Shown here: positions 40,001-55,000 of the stretch, one piece after another
Numbering within the stretch: position 1 is the first letter of the stretch
How the letters are laid out: each line of letters opens with the position of its first letter
NCBI RefSeq assembly: GCF_037975245.1
Contig: NC_092566.1
Span: 9,983,501 to 10,047,500 of the forward strand
Length of the DNA: 64,000 nt
Direction of reading: 5' to 3'
DNA from: Apostichopus japonicus
Lineage: Eukaryota; Echinodermata; Holothuroidea; Aspidochirotida; Stichopodidae
Made by a program: the position numbers and the translations under genes
Notes under the pieces: model-generated
The model's input: only the letters and a program-made list of their open reading frames with translations
Database searches by the model: none
What the model was told of the DNA's origin: nothing

Positions 40001-43000
40001 CCTACAACTGATCATAGTAAACTCAAAAATGCTGCTTTAACTGACTAAAATTTCGTTTGAGTTTATGGATGGAAATAAATCCGAGCTTACAGGTAGCAAC
40101 TAACAAAACTACAAATGGCTCAAATCTCTTCTTTGTAATTTAGGGAGGGGGGGGGGCACCAATACACAACTTCCTCTTTAACTCTTCAACCATCTGCAAC
40201 CCTCATCCGCCCCCCCCCACCTTTCATTCTCCCCTTGCACAGTATCTCATCTACTCTCTCATTAATAACCTTGCTGCCATTTTTATAAAGCTTTCTCTCC
40301 CAATGGCACTCTGTATGTACAAGCTTATCATACATACATTGTGTTTCTACATAAAAGAGGATCAAAAATGCCTAGACAGAATATCGAATAAAGCCACTCA
40401 ACGATTTGCTGGATTTACCTGAAAAGCAAGTCTGTGTGAAATTTATACTTTATCATCCAAAATAAAGACAGCTAGGTACTTAAGCTAACAATTATTCATA
40501 TGAATATCCACAAGCAATTTCAACCACTACAAGTTCCTTTTCGGAAAATAAGGAGAAAAATACATAATGACTTCTTTTGTTTCTGTTCGCATTTCACCCG
40601 CCTCATTGGAAGGTCAAACATCTGTCCTGCATTTTGAAATCCAGAAGCATGTTCTTTTCAAACAGCTTATAGGAATATATATGTATGTATAAATATGTAT
40701 ATATATATATATAAATATAAATGAAAATCGTAATGAGTTGGAAAATCAAGAACATTGAAAAACCCTTCCAGCCTCCACCGCGATTCCAACCGGGGCATAT
40801 ATATATATATATATATATATCTAACTATGCAAATAGTATTCGACTATTTGGGTTTACTTTGTAAGATTGTTCTACCGTTCCGTGTAGGTATTTAAATTAT
40901 AAATTGAAAAATGAAAATACACATTTATACATATAAATGTGTTTTTTTTGGCAGAATAAGACCTGGATCTATATGGTTCCAAAATCAATTTTAATTTCTG
41001 AAATTGTTTTTACCTCTTTCTTCAACTGCAGTCCATTTGGAAGGAGTTTACAGAGTTCCTCGACCACCCAAAATTCACAGAGGTCATAATTCCTCGATTC
41101 TGGATCAAAGGGCTCAGCCGTTTCACTGTATTGAAGAGAAGGAAATTGAGTTTCAGAGGTTCGATCACATAGAATAACACTGACAATCGAAATGAGCAAA
41201 ACCAAAAACTACTTCTGAAGAGGGCTGTTCTGAACACAGCAGCTATTAAAATCTTTGATCAATGAGTGAAGGAGTAGGATCAATGACAGCCACATGAGGG
41301 ACAGAGTAATTATGTCCTATTTGAAAGCATCAAAACCTGGCCCTGAGATAAGAGAAAATGTCCCAATATTACCCCATCCCTAGCCCATAAATTGAAAAGA
41401 TGCACTCAATGTTGTTAAAGTAATGGGGGAGGGGGGGGGGGCCGGTAAGAAAAACACTTCTAAACAAGAAATTGATGCAACTCCTCCCCATCATCCTCTT
41501 CAAACTGACAAAACTTTCTCAAAATGTATTTGATGTTTTTATTTTTTCATTGTATTTCATTTTTATTGTATTTTATAGATGATTTTAGAGATTTAACACA
41601 TAAACAGTTGAATTTTTAAATTTTACTAAAAATGGATAAACACTGTAACACAATCACACACGACCTCTCTTTTTAAAAGCATGATTGTCATTTAAAGAAG
41701 CTGAGCACTTTTCTATTTCCCATTTGAACTATTAACCAGCATGCATTGTTGTTTCGATGATGTAACATGAGCAGTTATCTTCATGAATCTGAAGTTATGT
41801 ATAGTGAGGGTGTACAACATACTTGATCAAAGTAATACAGTGGAAAGCAGTGTGATGTGACAAACAATCAATTCACAATGACACAGGCTGTCCTAAAATA
41901 GACCATGACCTCAACAACAGGCTTCTTGTACTGAATGTGATACATCAACATACTAAATATGACATCTGTCTTTCTTGAAATATTCTGTGAAACACGGTTT
42001 TCACAATTTGACCACTGGTGAACTCAAACTACCATTAACCTCCGCCCACAACATTAGGTTTCTTTTACTCAATGTGGTACAACTACATACCAAATATGCG
42101 ATCTGTCAAAGCTTCCCTTGCTGTATTATGTTTAGGAAGGTGCGTTAGTGTAGAGAGACAGGTAAGAGGGGAGTGAAGTAAATGTTTGGCATTTGTTGAC
42201 TTCAAATGACCTTTGACCTCCACCAAAAGCAATAATAGGCTCCTTTAATTTGATATATGGTACAACTACATACCAAATATGAGGTCTGTCCAAGGTACCC
42301 TTCTTGCAATATCATGTTTACAAGGTTTTCACAATTTGACCTCTGATGACCCCAACTGACATTTGACCTCCACAAAAAAAACTCAAGGCTTCCTGTACTC
42401 AATGTGGTACTTCTACACACCAAATATGAGGTCTGCCTAAGCTTCCACTCTTGAGATATCGTGTTTACAAGGTTTTTACAATTTTGTAACCTGAAAGGTA
42501 ACAAAACAGGTATACACTCATGGATAGACAATGATTACTTATCAGTGCAACTATTGGGGTAAATTTCAAGTGGGTAAATACAGTGGCATTAACATAGCAG
42601 CTAAGAAACCTATGGCATCTTGGAGGTTGTGGGTTGCAAGCAGGCACTGACTGGCTTAAGTACTGTATGGTCGACTTTTTTATGCAAGATAAAGTCAGTT
42701 TTCTTCATCTGATATCGATCACCAAATAGTACCTCCAAAATCCTTTATGAGCAGAACATGTACATTGGAGAAACAACTACCCAGCACAAAATATAAGTCC
42801 ATTCAGCCACTCCTTTGTGTAATATGCATAGTGTCTTAAAAATGACTGTTTCTCAGGCGGCTAATCAGCATGTAACATTGCAAATGTAGATTTCGAATGA
42901 ACAGTTCCAACACATGGAGAGGTAATTACATAAATGGGAAGATCAGTGGAGCACATGTATCCAGTACATGTGCAGCAGCGTCAACCATGACTACTTTCAA

Positions 43001-46000
43001 CTGTACCCAAATCCCAACTAACAAAGATATTGGAGTCTACCCTCAAACCGTGGAAGTACAGAATATCCTGGATCTGTGCCTTTCAGTTGGTTTTATAAGC
43101 AGTATCATTGCGATGTTTATTGGGTCTTTATTATATTTCACCAATCAACTGGACTTTTAATAACCGACCACATGTGACTTGGCCAAGTAGTCAGTGGTGG
43201 GTTTTTCTTGGCATATACAAAATTATTACTCTCTTGAGTGATGATACATTCACCAACATTACAATTATTCATCACATACAAAGTCACTTCATTCCTTACC
43301 TGTCTCTATATAACATCTGCACTCTTATTCATCCTAGACTATTTATAGCTATTTGCAAACCTAACACAGAGTAACTTCTGACATCCACTACTTCTGATCC
43401 ACCCCTCCTTCCCTTCTCCCCTCCCCCCTTCACCTTCCTCCCTCCCTCCACTCCTCACCCACCCACCTCATATCACAAGATATCCTCTCTATCTTTGGAT
43501 TTTAATCCTTATAAATCTTCATGGCTTATAGTGACCATATCAGAAGTCAATTCACATTCCAGAAGCCTAAACAATGCCCAGCATTCAGCCTCCTGTAAAC
43601 TATCCATTTTGGGGTCAGTTTTCATCGCCCTGTGGTTTATCCCCACATTTAATTATGTGTACCTGTTGTCCCCCTTTTCCTCCCTAACCTCACCCTACTC
43701 CCATCCCACCCTCCCCCCCCCCAAAAAAAACATTTCAAAATCTTCTAGTCTTTGCATATTTCTCATAATCCAACCTACATCAAGTGAGTTTAAAGGAGTG
43801 GACAGTAGGTAAACAGAAGTACAACACTGTCCGTATATAAAGCAAATTAGAAAAAAAATTAATTGATAATCTGAATACTCCCTTAAAGCAGCATTTTGCG
43901 TCCATTTCTATTTTTCTCAACCTCACTGACTCCACTATGCCATAACGACATACATAACTAGCGTATCTATTTAAATCTTACTTCAAATGGTGGCATAAAA
44001 GTCGAAAAATTTGCAACTTTCAACTTTGTTTTTCTCCAAGATATTTTCCGTTGGGATCCCAATAAACCTCGCCCACAATATATTTAAACACTACGAACTT
44101 CATTGACCAATACGTAATGCTTGATTTGTGTGCAGTCTATATGGCAGTTGCACCAGGGAGTTCCATAACAACTCCCTGGTTGTACCAACGCAAAGTCTTA
44201 AATCTATATTTAGCAACGGCTCATAACTAAACGTGCATCTCTGATTGGTTGAATTCAAACTAGTGGGTTTGGGGGAACTGTATGCGATTAATTTTAAATG
44301 TGGAATTTGTCATGGACACTTTTCTCATTATCTGCAAATATCCTTAATTATTCGCCAATTAACGTTGTTGGCAGGGAAAAACTTGGCTAATATCTTAGTT
44401 TGCTGTTATGTAAAAAAACTTGATGGACAGGTCAAAAAAGTAGAAACGTCGACCAAACGCAAAATGCTGCTTTAAAGCAGTTTTTTTTTCTCTAGTTTGC
44501 ATGGTTGACAATTTTAACAAGTACAAAGTATGACCCAAAAATGATAACATTTGATCACACTGAGGCAATCTGCCTGGATCGTTTCACCGAATGAAGGTTA
44601 ATAATGAATAAGTAATTAATGAACTTGAATCAATGTTTTACCATTTTGAAATTTTGAACAGACACTTTTTATACTTAAAAACTATAATGGAAAATCAGAT
44701 TTTTGAATTTTGCCTTCCAATATTTTCACAAATGGAAACTTGACAGTCAGCTATATTGATATGAGATTCTAATAGGAAACAACATCCAAAAACTGTTATG
44801 AAATCCAACTCAAAATATTTCTCCGAGTCTTCTTTCTTTCGTAATACTGTAATCTGATCTGGCCCGGCTGTCCTCTCAGCCGGAATAATTATGCACGATA
44901 ATATCTTGCTGAGCTTCCGGTTAATACAAACATACATAATCAAGATCTTTGTCCGCCAGTTTCCATCTACAATACTGTATTGAAGACAGAAGTTGTGCTG
45001 CCATCAAAATAATCTTTCATGACAAGAAACATCCTAATAATTTGAGGTAAAAGTTTCATAACATTCTTTCATAGTACATGTATCTCTGCTACAATGACCA
45101 TTTTCTTTCTTCAAGGGTTTGTATTTACTCTGAAATCAATTTAAAAAACTACTGTGCTCTATAAGCATATAAAAATTTACCACTTTGGCCTTGAATCAAT
45201 GGAACAGTTTCATATTTTTTAAATTAAATGCAGAAAAGTTTGTAATACTTAAAAGATTTGGCAGAGCACAAAAAAAAAATCTGTCATAAAGTGCCCTTCT
45301 AATTCATAAATGGAATGACTCAACTATCCTTTGTAATTTCAATTTAATAATGAGAAATCTGAAATCTGATGTCCTGACTACACAGTACCCCTTTCATAAA
45401 GTTTTCATTTTACTCTGGATGAGGTAGACCCACTGTACTACGTTAGATCCGCAACTTGTACTCGTCAATAATATTTTTCGTCCTCATCTGAAAACCATTT
45501 CATGATTTCAAGTTTACTCTTCCCAAGTAAAAACTACACACTGCACTATTTTTTCGAGATATGACAAAAAAAAATTTCATAACAAGCTTTTTCGCCCCAT
45601 CTGAAAACCATTCATAACCTTCCCCGAGACAACTGAGCATTACATTACTTCCTGTCTGGGTGTGTGTATGAAAAATCAGCTGGACTGATATGATGTTGCT
45701 AGGTAACAGAACTTAATATCTTAACTGAAACATCTTTGGTCAGATGGTAAAATTACCATTGTATAAGAGTGATGATATAATAATAATAATAATTAACAGT
45801 TCTAATATAGCGCAACTTTCAATAAAGTCTCGCCGCGCTGTACTTAACCCTGGTCATTGGTAACTTGTCACACCTACACACCAAAGTGTGCACAATTCCA
45901 ACAATCTCTCCTGGGGGACTTCCCATTTAGGGTGCAGCCACAAACCGGCGCACGCAACTATATTTACAAGTCACCTCCCAAGTCCTCATTTATACAACTT

Positions 46001-49000
46001 GGTGAAGGGAGGCAATGGAGATAAAGTGCCTTGCCCAAGGACACAACGCAATGATCTGGCCAGGACTCGAACCTGCAATCCTTAGATCACAAGTCCACTG
46101 CCTTAACCACTTGACCACAATGCCCTCCTATTATCATTATTACGATATTACATTAGTGCTATCAGATGCCATTGAATTAATTTAATTGAGTTTTTAACTT
46201 TTTCAGATTTGCAGACTATTTTCAACTTCTTTTTTCTTTTTCAAGTTATCAATTTGGTAGTATCCTTATTGATGCCATGTCACATCTGAACACCTTTCGA
46301 GGGACCCATACAACCCGCAGAGAAATCTTGGTGGAATAAATTTCAGCAAAATCCTGAATTCAAGATAGCATCACCTGCATAAATCAATGATGTCATATCC
46401 TGCATAACTACACAGGCCTGCATATGAAATTAACATAGATTTTGAACATTATACCCAAAAGCGACATGACTGCATATTTACCCCCCCCCCATAGACATCT
46501 AACATAGCAGGTGAGATTTATAAGATTAAACAAACAAAGAATCGCAAAGGTTGGGAATAGACAGTATGGTTCTTTATTAAGCGAAATATAAAATAAAATG
46601 TATAAAATAAAAATTTAAATATAAAATATAAAATTTAAATTAAATTAAAAAATTAAATGTTTTTAAGAAAAACACACATTTCACTAAAATAGTGTAAAGT
46701 AATTTAAAGGCAGCTTTTTTGTATAATTTTAGTCAGTAAAGTTTACCAAGCCTACAGAATATTGTTTGACCATTGGTCAAACTGTTCAATACATGACTGT
46801 TAGATTATCTTGCTACTACAAAATGAAGGTAAATATTATTTCCATTCTGTTGAAAATTGTTATGTGCCGAAACAGTCACAGCCAGGCAAAAAAAAATTCC
46901 CTTTTTTTGTGTGCATGCTTTAAATTTCATGGTATAGTTCCCATATATTAGTCAAAGTGACCCCAAATAAATGAGTCATTGATCTTGTTGGTATTCTCCC
47001 ATACATGCTTATCAGAACTTGTCAATCAAATATCTATAAAAAAAAAAAATATCTATAAAAATTATCTATTAAAAAAAGTTTAAAAAAAACATTTAATACA
47101 TTTTAAAAAACATTGTTATTGCTTCTTTCTGCAATAAAGAGAATGAAATCAAAATTGGCTTTGTTTGCAAAGCAAAATTTTTTCTCGAAGGAGAGAAGAT
47201 TGCTGTCGCAATTGCTAGCTCTAACAGATATCAAACGCTTTGGCATTGCTACTCGTATGCAATACTTAATGTGTGTGTGTCACCTGGCAACCAACCTGAA
47301 TGCTGGCTTCTTGCAAACCCTTATACTATATAGAATTTCATTTACGAGCATTAAAGAGTGGCTTTGCAGACAACAGCACGGTCGAAAAATGGTGACAGAA
47401 AGGCCTTGAAAACTGGGGGATAAAAGCTGTAAGGATCTTAAAACAAGATTAAAGATTCTAAAATACAATAAAACGTGACCAGGTGTTATTAACGGAGGAT
47501 TTATAAAATTGACAGAGCCTGCTTTTTGCCAAGTAGTCTCCTAGCGATATGGGTAATAAAACTGAATTGTAGAAAGTTAGAACTTTCTTTTATATTGGGG
47601 TCGAAGGGATTTAGTGAGCTATTAACAGTCAGTAGTGATACAAGGTAGACAGGGAGAGCCACGTGACTGACAACTATAGTCTGCAGATGGATTCTAACCA
47701 ATCACGGTCTCCTTTCTTATTCACAAAACTAGGTTCATAATGCTAGGTTCAAAAATGTCAGCTCTACAATCACACATTAACCTATACTGGCTGTTTATAG
47801 CAGATATTAGCTTGTTAACAGTTTTTTCTTCTCCTTTCAAATGCAGTACAAATGAAGTCCTCATAACATACAATTGAAGTCCTCATAACATACAACTGAA
47901 GTCCTCATAACATACATAACATACAATGAAGTCCTCATAAAATACTTAAATACAATTGAAGTCCTCATAACATGTACATAACATACAATTGAAATCCTCA
48001 TGACATACACTTGAAGGCCTCTAACATACATAAATACAACTGAAGTCCTCATAACATACAATTCAAGTCCTCATAACATACATAAATACAATTGAAGTCC
48101 TCATAACATGTACATAACATACAATTCAAGTCCATAACATACAATTGAAGTCCTCATAACATACATAAATACAATTGAAGTCCTCATAACATACAACTGA
48201 AGTCCTCATAACAAACAATTGAAGTCATCATTACATACGCAAAATATGGAAGGCGGGTTACCCGACGGCCAAGATACACAACGATCTCGACAGCTCATTA
48301 AAGCACACAACTAAACAATTCGGGTGGTAGACTAAGGAGGAGGCCGGTCGGCTGGAAGCTTGACCGGCCACCTGGGAAAGTCATCATCAAAGGTTACCAG
48401 GGTCACTCTACAGAGGGGAGAGAGTTGGCAAATGTTTGCGAGGAGACAGATTAAGTGAGGAGAGAAGTAAACATAAGAAATGATAGAAACAAAACATACT
48501 AATTTAATTCTATACCAATCCGGACTGCTTTGCACAAGGTAAACAAGAAGAGCGACACCACGACAATGTAGGGTGGTAGTACAGAATAGGTAGGCCAGAC
48601 AAACATGGAGTGGAGGAATGTATAAGAGAGCATACCACCCCCCCCCCCCACCCCCGCACCCCCCCCCCCGATTTCTCTAGACATGATAGGATCAGAGTGC
48701 AGAGAGAAGTCAGATGATGGATGAGTGCGACAACAGACTTAAAATAACTTACCTTGCTCCTGCTGGGAATCCAGTCTTATGAGCCATGATCAATGTCCCG
48801 AGGATCATAGCAAAGGAAGTACGGCTGTAACCGGCGTGTCCCATGAAAGCAAGGATAGGCAGGCTGTTTTTCTCTGGGCTGAACAATGTAGGGACATCCT
48901 AGACAACAACAACAACAACAAACATATAGTTAATACTGGATTAGAAAATATGCAACATTTTTACAACTTTTTTTTTGTGGGGGGGGGTTTGTTCAAAGAA

Positions 49001-52000
49001 CAGAGTTTTATCAATGATATTTTGTCAGTCTCATGTCAAATGTCCTGACAATTAACTGGTGAATTGAAAAAGAAATGCTTTTAGTTTGCTTTGCATTGGT
49101 TGTAAATAGCATTATGTGTTACTAGATATGTAGAATACATATGTTTAGAGGAGAAAGGTGAGTAAGTTCATTCAGTAAAGCATTATAACTTGTTAATAGT
49201 GATATCACAGATTGCTCGCATACTGATTGGTCAAAAAGAAGGACATGTGTCAGTAGATAAAAGAGTAATGCACATTGGTTTTGAGAAGACAGGGTAAGTA
49301 TGGAGTAAATTCTGCAAAAGAGTGGCTTCCTTCTGATTTCACATTTAATTGATACTAGCTGGTTTAGATGCAAGATCACCTGTTCGTTGATATATAAAGT
49401 GCATTAGTGTCAAGGATACAGGTCAATATCATCCGCTTCCAGTCCTTTCCTCCCTTCTCACAACTGACCCTCTATCCCAAACCCCCCCCCCCCTCCCGTA
49501 TCCAGTAACCATTTTCATCTGAGAGACCATCTTTAAAGCAAAATTATTGTCTTATAATGCTGACCAGCATATTCACAGTACAAAGTTCATCCAAGCTTAC
49601 TTTTGGAGTAATCACATTTACCAGGTTTTCAGAATCTGATCTCTTTTGACCACACACAACAAGCATTGACAACCACAGAGCACAATGTTGCATTCATGTG
49701 ATCACCATGGCGAATCTACATACATGTATACCAAGTATCAACCAACATGTGGAGTGTCACAAGAACATTCACACACAGTCATACACTTGCAATCAACATT
49801 ACTTACATTTCCTATTCCTATGGATTCAACAAAGGGTTTACTATGTCTTGTATGGTTTTCCATTTTGCAAATTTATGACAAAAGAAATAAATTTCAAGAT
49901 CTCCATTTGCATTGTGACAAATTTCTCCCAAAAAGTTTGATGAGCGTGGTGGCCAATTGGCTAAGGCGTCGGACTTGTGATCCAAGGATTGCTGGTTCGA
50001 TTCTTGCCTAGTTGATTACGTTGTGTCCTTGGGCAAGATGTTTAATCTCAGCCTCTCTCCACTCAGGGGTTAAAATGGGTACTTGTGAGGTAACATGGTA
50101 TTGCGGGCAGTATATAACTACAGCTACCTGGAGGGATTGTCTCTGGGACAGGTTATCATTGACCAGGGTTAATATAACGTCAGTAAAGCGATTTGAAATC
50201 TATCGCTATATTAAGCGCTATATAAAGTATTATAACAGAAACTATTGTCCACATCACATCCTCTCATTAGCTAATCTTATTGCAACAAAGCAAGTACAAG
50301 TGAAGTAATCATTACATTATATTAACTTTTAAAGTCCCCTTTAATAAAATCTCATTAAGTTACAAGAGCTTTTACCTTGGGTACTAAAACCAGAGACTAA
50401 ATTAGAAAGATTTAAAAATAATAATTCCAATATTATAAGCCCTTCTGCTTCTTTGTTCTGTCCCAATTTTGAATAAATAATAATTATCTTGACTATTTTC
50501 ACGCTTGTAGAAACTCTATGTAGTACTTCTTTTCTTTTCCTATTTCATTTTATTTTTGTCCTATTTATAAATACGTCACTGATGTGTACGGAAGGAAGTG
50601 AACAAAATATAAAAGGAAACTCCTAAAAATCAGCTTTGAAGGCTGGCTGTCTGACAGACGACTAGTTGTTTGTATGTCAGAATCCGATTTCTTTTGAAAA
50701 CCCCGAAGCAGGCAAAATATTAACTTGGTGTCGCCCTCTATCACTTTGGAGACACGGAAACAAAACAGACATAGTGGTGGTAGACCAACAAGACCACCCT
50801 ACGGTGAGTATTTATTAGTCCAAAGCTGATTCTAGTCACCAACGACTACACATCTCTCCAACAGTGTACATACTGTACACTGTACATTGGGCTTCTTTAG
50901 CTTCCTACTTTCTTTCAGAAACGCAAAAGGTCCCTCGGACAACCCGAAAAACTTCATTAAAATATACCCCGTCGTTTCATGGTGATATCAAAGATTGCAG
51001 CAGTCTCCGTTGGTCGGTGAGTTAGGGGCGATGAAGAAAAAGGGGAAGTTTTACACAAATTTTGATAAAGGAAAAAGAAACAAGAAACACAAACTTCATT
51101 TCATAGCATTCACCCTGCAATAGTTCAGCATAAGTTGAAGGTAGTAAAATTGTGCCACAGCCATGTAAATTTACATTAGCTGCACAGACTTGTACATTAT
51201 CTTTGCTTTAACCTACATACTGTGTATGACCTAAGATACAGCTAAACAGAAACGAGGGCGACTGTAATGATCACATTTCATATATGTTGGATGTGGTTGT
51301 GAATGTCATGGCAACTTTGATTGCAGTAAATTAAATACATATCTTCTTCAGATAAGTGTATATAATATGACATACATATTACGACTACTGACGTGATTTG
51401 GTAATAGAGATATACCATCATCCACAGATCAACCAGTTTCTAATATTTATCTTTGCCTTTGACTTCATGCAGTCTGTCAGTCCTATATCTGTTCATGCCC
51501 CAAAATCAGCCCCAAAATCCCTCCCTATACAAGAAAAGGATACTTATTAGGCTGATACTTATCCGAAAGAAATATTCCAATCGAAAAAACCCATGCAGGC
51601 ACTTAAAATGGTAGAATGAGAAGGAAATCTAAGATATCTAGAATCCGATGCTAGAAAAAAATTCCTGAAACTTCTGCTATCGTAAGGAAGAAATCCGAAA
51701 GGAATATTCCGATCGAAAAGCTCATGCAGGCACTTAAAATGGTAGAATGAGAAGGAATAGCAATGACCAGGGAGCCATTCATAGAGGGCACATAGTGTAA
51801 AAGGGTTACCAAGGACATTCTGGGCACGGTAGAATGGGGTGCTAAGGTTGTGAGGAGAGAGGTAAGCGCGGAGTGAAATAAATATATGTAATACCTCAGC
51901 ACTTGTTATGTGCTTTGACCCGGACCAGCTCAGTCCATGTAGATCAGCGACTCTCAGATTGCAGCCTACAGAGCAAATCGGGGCACTGAAATATTTCAGT

Positions 52001-55000
52001 CCAGCCGCCAAACCAAAATTTGACCGATAATCATGTACAATAATTGCGGTATGCATCCCCTTTTATATTCCCCAATCCAGGTATAAAGAGATTTTGATTC
52101 TGCTGACATTTTGCTTCAGCCAATGTCTTTCTTTGGCCCTCACAATAAATTAATTTAGAACCCCTTCTATATATTAAACACATTTCATAGTTTGATTCAT
52201 CTACTGTAGCTGTGTCCATGGCAACTTTTGTTGTGTCCATGGCAACTTTTGTTGTGTCCACGGCAACTTTTGTTGTGTCCATGGCAACTTTTGTTGTCCA
52301 TGGCAACTTTTGTTGTGTCCATGGCAACTTTTGTTGTGTCCATGGCAACTTTTGTTGTGTCCATGGCAACTTTTGCTGTGTCCATGGCAACTTTTGTATT
52401 GGTCAAAGCCTTTCTTGAAGCATATGTGATATCTCAGTTAAAAAAAAAAAACTGGGAAAACCATAGCTATGCAATTATGTACACATCATCAATCATCATC
52501 AGATCTCATATTTTATAAATTGACATCTACCAATAGTGGTCTAATTTGTTACACAACAAACTTATTACTTAACATGTACCAATCTAATCACAAATTGTTT
52601 ATGTCATAAATGACCTGCACAGGAAAGAAACAAACATAAAGGGAACTTCATTTCGATGGTATTCCAAAATATGTTACAAATTTTGCATTTATTGCATATA
52701 TATGTCAATTTTATCAAGTTTAAATGTAGTATCCCACAAGTATCTCACATGATACAAAGTAACATGACTTACCAGGTTTGGGTGCTTATGAGTCTACCTC
52801 TCTTCCCATAACCTAGAAGGGTACCATATCACTCTAGACCAGGGTTTCCCTCACTTTATACCCCCACGAACCCCCTGTGAGAGAACCCCCTATGTCAGAG
52901 TTGTCCACGAACCCCCAACTTTTCAAGACAAGATCTGAGTCATTATTATACTATAATACGCATAACAGTGCTTCGTAAAAGATCAAGTATCACATGCAAG
53001 GTAGGGTACTACTATGGCAACATATGTGCGTATGGAACGCAAAAAGAGTTTGTCGATAGGTACAACTTTTGTACATTATTAAATTATATGACATATCAGA
53101 TGTTAGCTCAACAAAAAGTACTCTAGTTTTGACTTTTAGAAATGTCTCACGAACCCCCTGGGATGGACTCACGCACCCCCTGTCGGTTCATACACCCCAG
53201 TTAGGGAACCCTGCTCTAGACAGAGTAGAGCTAGAGTGCTGAGGTTGTGGGCAGACAGGTAAGCAGGTAACACAAACTTAATCGATAGCATGAAATATTT
53301 TGCAAGGAAAACAAAAACAGTGTATCCACGATTGCATTTTACAACAACAAAACAACAACAACAAAAATTTTAAATACTTATTCTCACCTTCATGACTTCA
53401 ATGAACTTTTCTATACTTTCTTCGCTAGGAACGCCTTTCACGCAGAGCGGTAATCTGTGAAACCTTGAATTGGGAGTGGTCAGGACGTGGGTATTGTATA
53501 CCTCCTCCAGGATCTGTATGTGTTCGTCATATTCGATGGAATGCCTGTGTGGCTCTTCGGAGAGTTCCTCGATATTTTCATAAAAGTAGAAGGAGTTGTC
53601 TTCATCTCTCAGGGCATATTTTGTGATCTTGTGAAGACAAGAGGTGAACCGATCAAATTAACTACTAGCATTAAAAGGTACCCGATCCCTTCGTCCACGG
53701 GTCAATATCAGTTATGTCCACTGGTCGATATCAGTTATGTCCACAGGCCTCCATCAATTAGGAGAACTGTACATTTAAAGGTACATACAGTATATGTTTC
53801 TGACATGTGTCTCTGTATGTTTCACTACACGTATCCGTGCGTAGCTTAATAACCTATTGAATGGTAGACTTGCGAGAAGTAGACAAAGGGCGATGCCCAT
53901 AAAGTGAGGGCGCAGTGCTAAATTATTCCAATAGTGTAGTTTAGGTAGAGATAGGAAAGCGCATGTATGACATCAATGGCAAAGGCAATGTTATATTATA
54001 CACTAATCTGAAGAAGAGATGTATTTGACTGGGATACAGGTAAGAGAGGAGCGAAGTAAATTCTGTACGTATCAAAATGTATGTATCTGTGTGTATGTAT
54101 CTCTATAGAATTAATGCATGACAGAAAAGTGAATTGGAACTTACATACTTCTCTTTACTTATCTTAACAACATAGTTTTGTCCTGTTGTAATCCCCATGT
54201 AGATATACAATTTCAAAACAAACATGTCAAATGACAGGAATCCATGTAACTTCCGTTCTATTTCTGATGTGGACACACATAAGTTGGCTGATATTTCTAT
54301 TACAGGGGGTATAGTCAATTGAATTGTATCCTGCATATATACATACTTTATGTGTACGTATGAAAGCCCACACCCAAGAAACCCACTTTACGCAGGCGAA
54401 ACATTAAATGGATGAATTAGCATAGACACGTACACACACATATCCAGACATGTACGCACCAAAAACTTTCACCCATCTTCAAGATTAATTCTTTCAAAAA
54501 TACATATCTTCAATTTAATATTTTTGACACATGTACACCGAAGACCCCCTCTCGGAGTGCCACGTAGTGGTCACAATAGCACCAAACCTGAACAATCAAG
54601 AGCAAATTTTATTTTTAATTTCAATATAATTGTGCTTACAAAAACTTGATTTTGTCATTTTGTCATTTTGAACTTACAGCAGTACTGATCTAAAATCAAT
54701 AGGTGAAGATGTGCACAGTAGTGCCATGAGTGAGGCATAGCCAAGCTAATAATAGGTTTGTCTAACTTATTTATGTCTTCCTTATGGACACTCTGGTCAA
54801 AGAGGTGGGGCTTTGTGGGGGGGATGTGGGGTGGGGGCATGTATGCATTGCTACACGTAACTAGTAAACCTAAAAAAAGGGTTATGACATTTAGTCAAAC
54901 CCAATTTGAGTAATTTTGTTCACCTGTTGAAAAGCATTTTCCAAAGGGCATAAAATTGTCCCTTTAATCGCTTTCACCCAGCAAAAATAACGTAAGCCGA

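Noticed and set aside
42897-43160. Plus-strand frame of 87 codons with a hydrophobic C-terminal segment
   Set aside because: Antisense to a paladin intron, no recognised family and no splice context; hydrophobic stretches are common by chance in AT-rich DNA.
46070-46128. Possible tRNA gene on the minus strand (also 49946-50015 and 55425-55490)
   Set aside because: A and B boxes are present, but cloverleaf pairing is poor and each continues into a SINE body; they are SINE heads.
51559-52056. 165-codon open frame on the minus strand
   Set aside because: It overlaps a direct duplication, has no recognised domain, no splice support and no paladin similarity.
52031-52418. Long open frames on both strands with repeated MATFVVS- and WTQQKLP-like units
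   Set aside because: They come from the 21-bp minisatellite; one unit has a 2-base deletion that breaks the frame, and there is no homologous protein.
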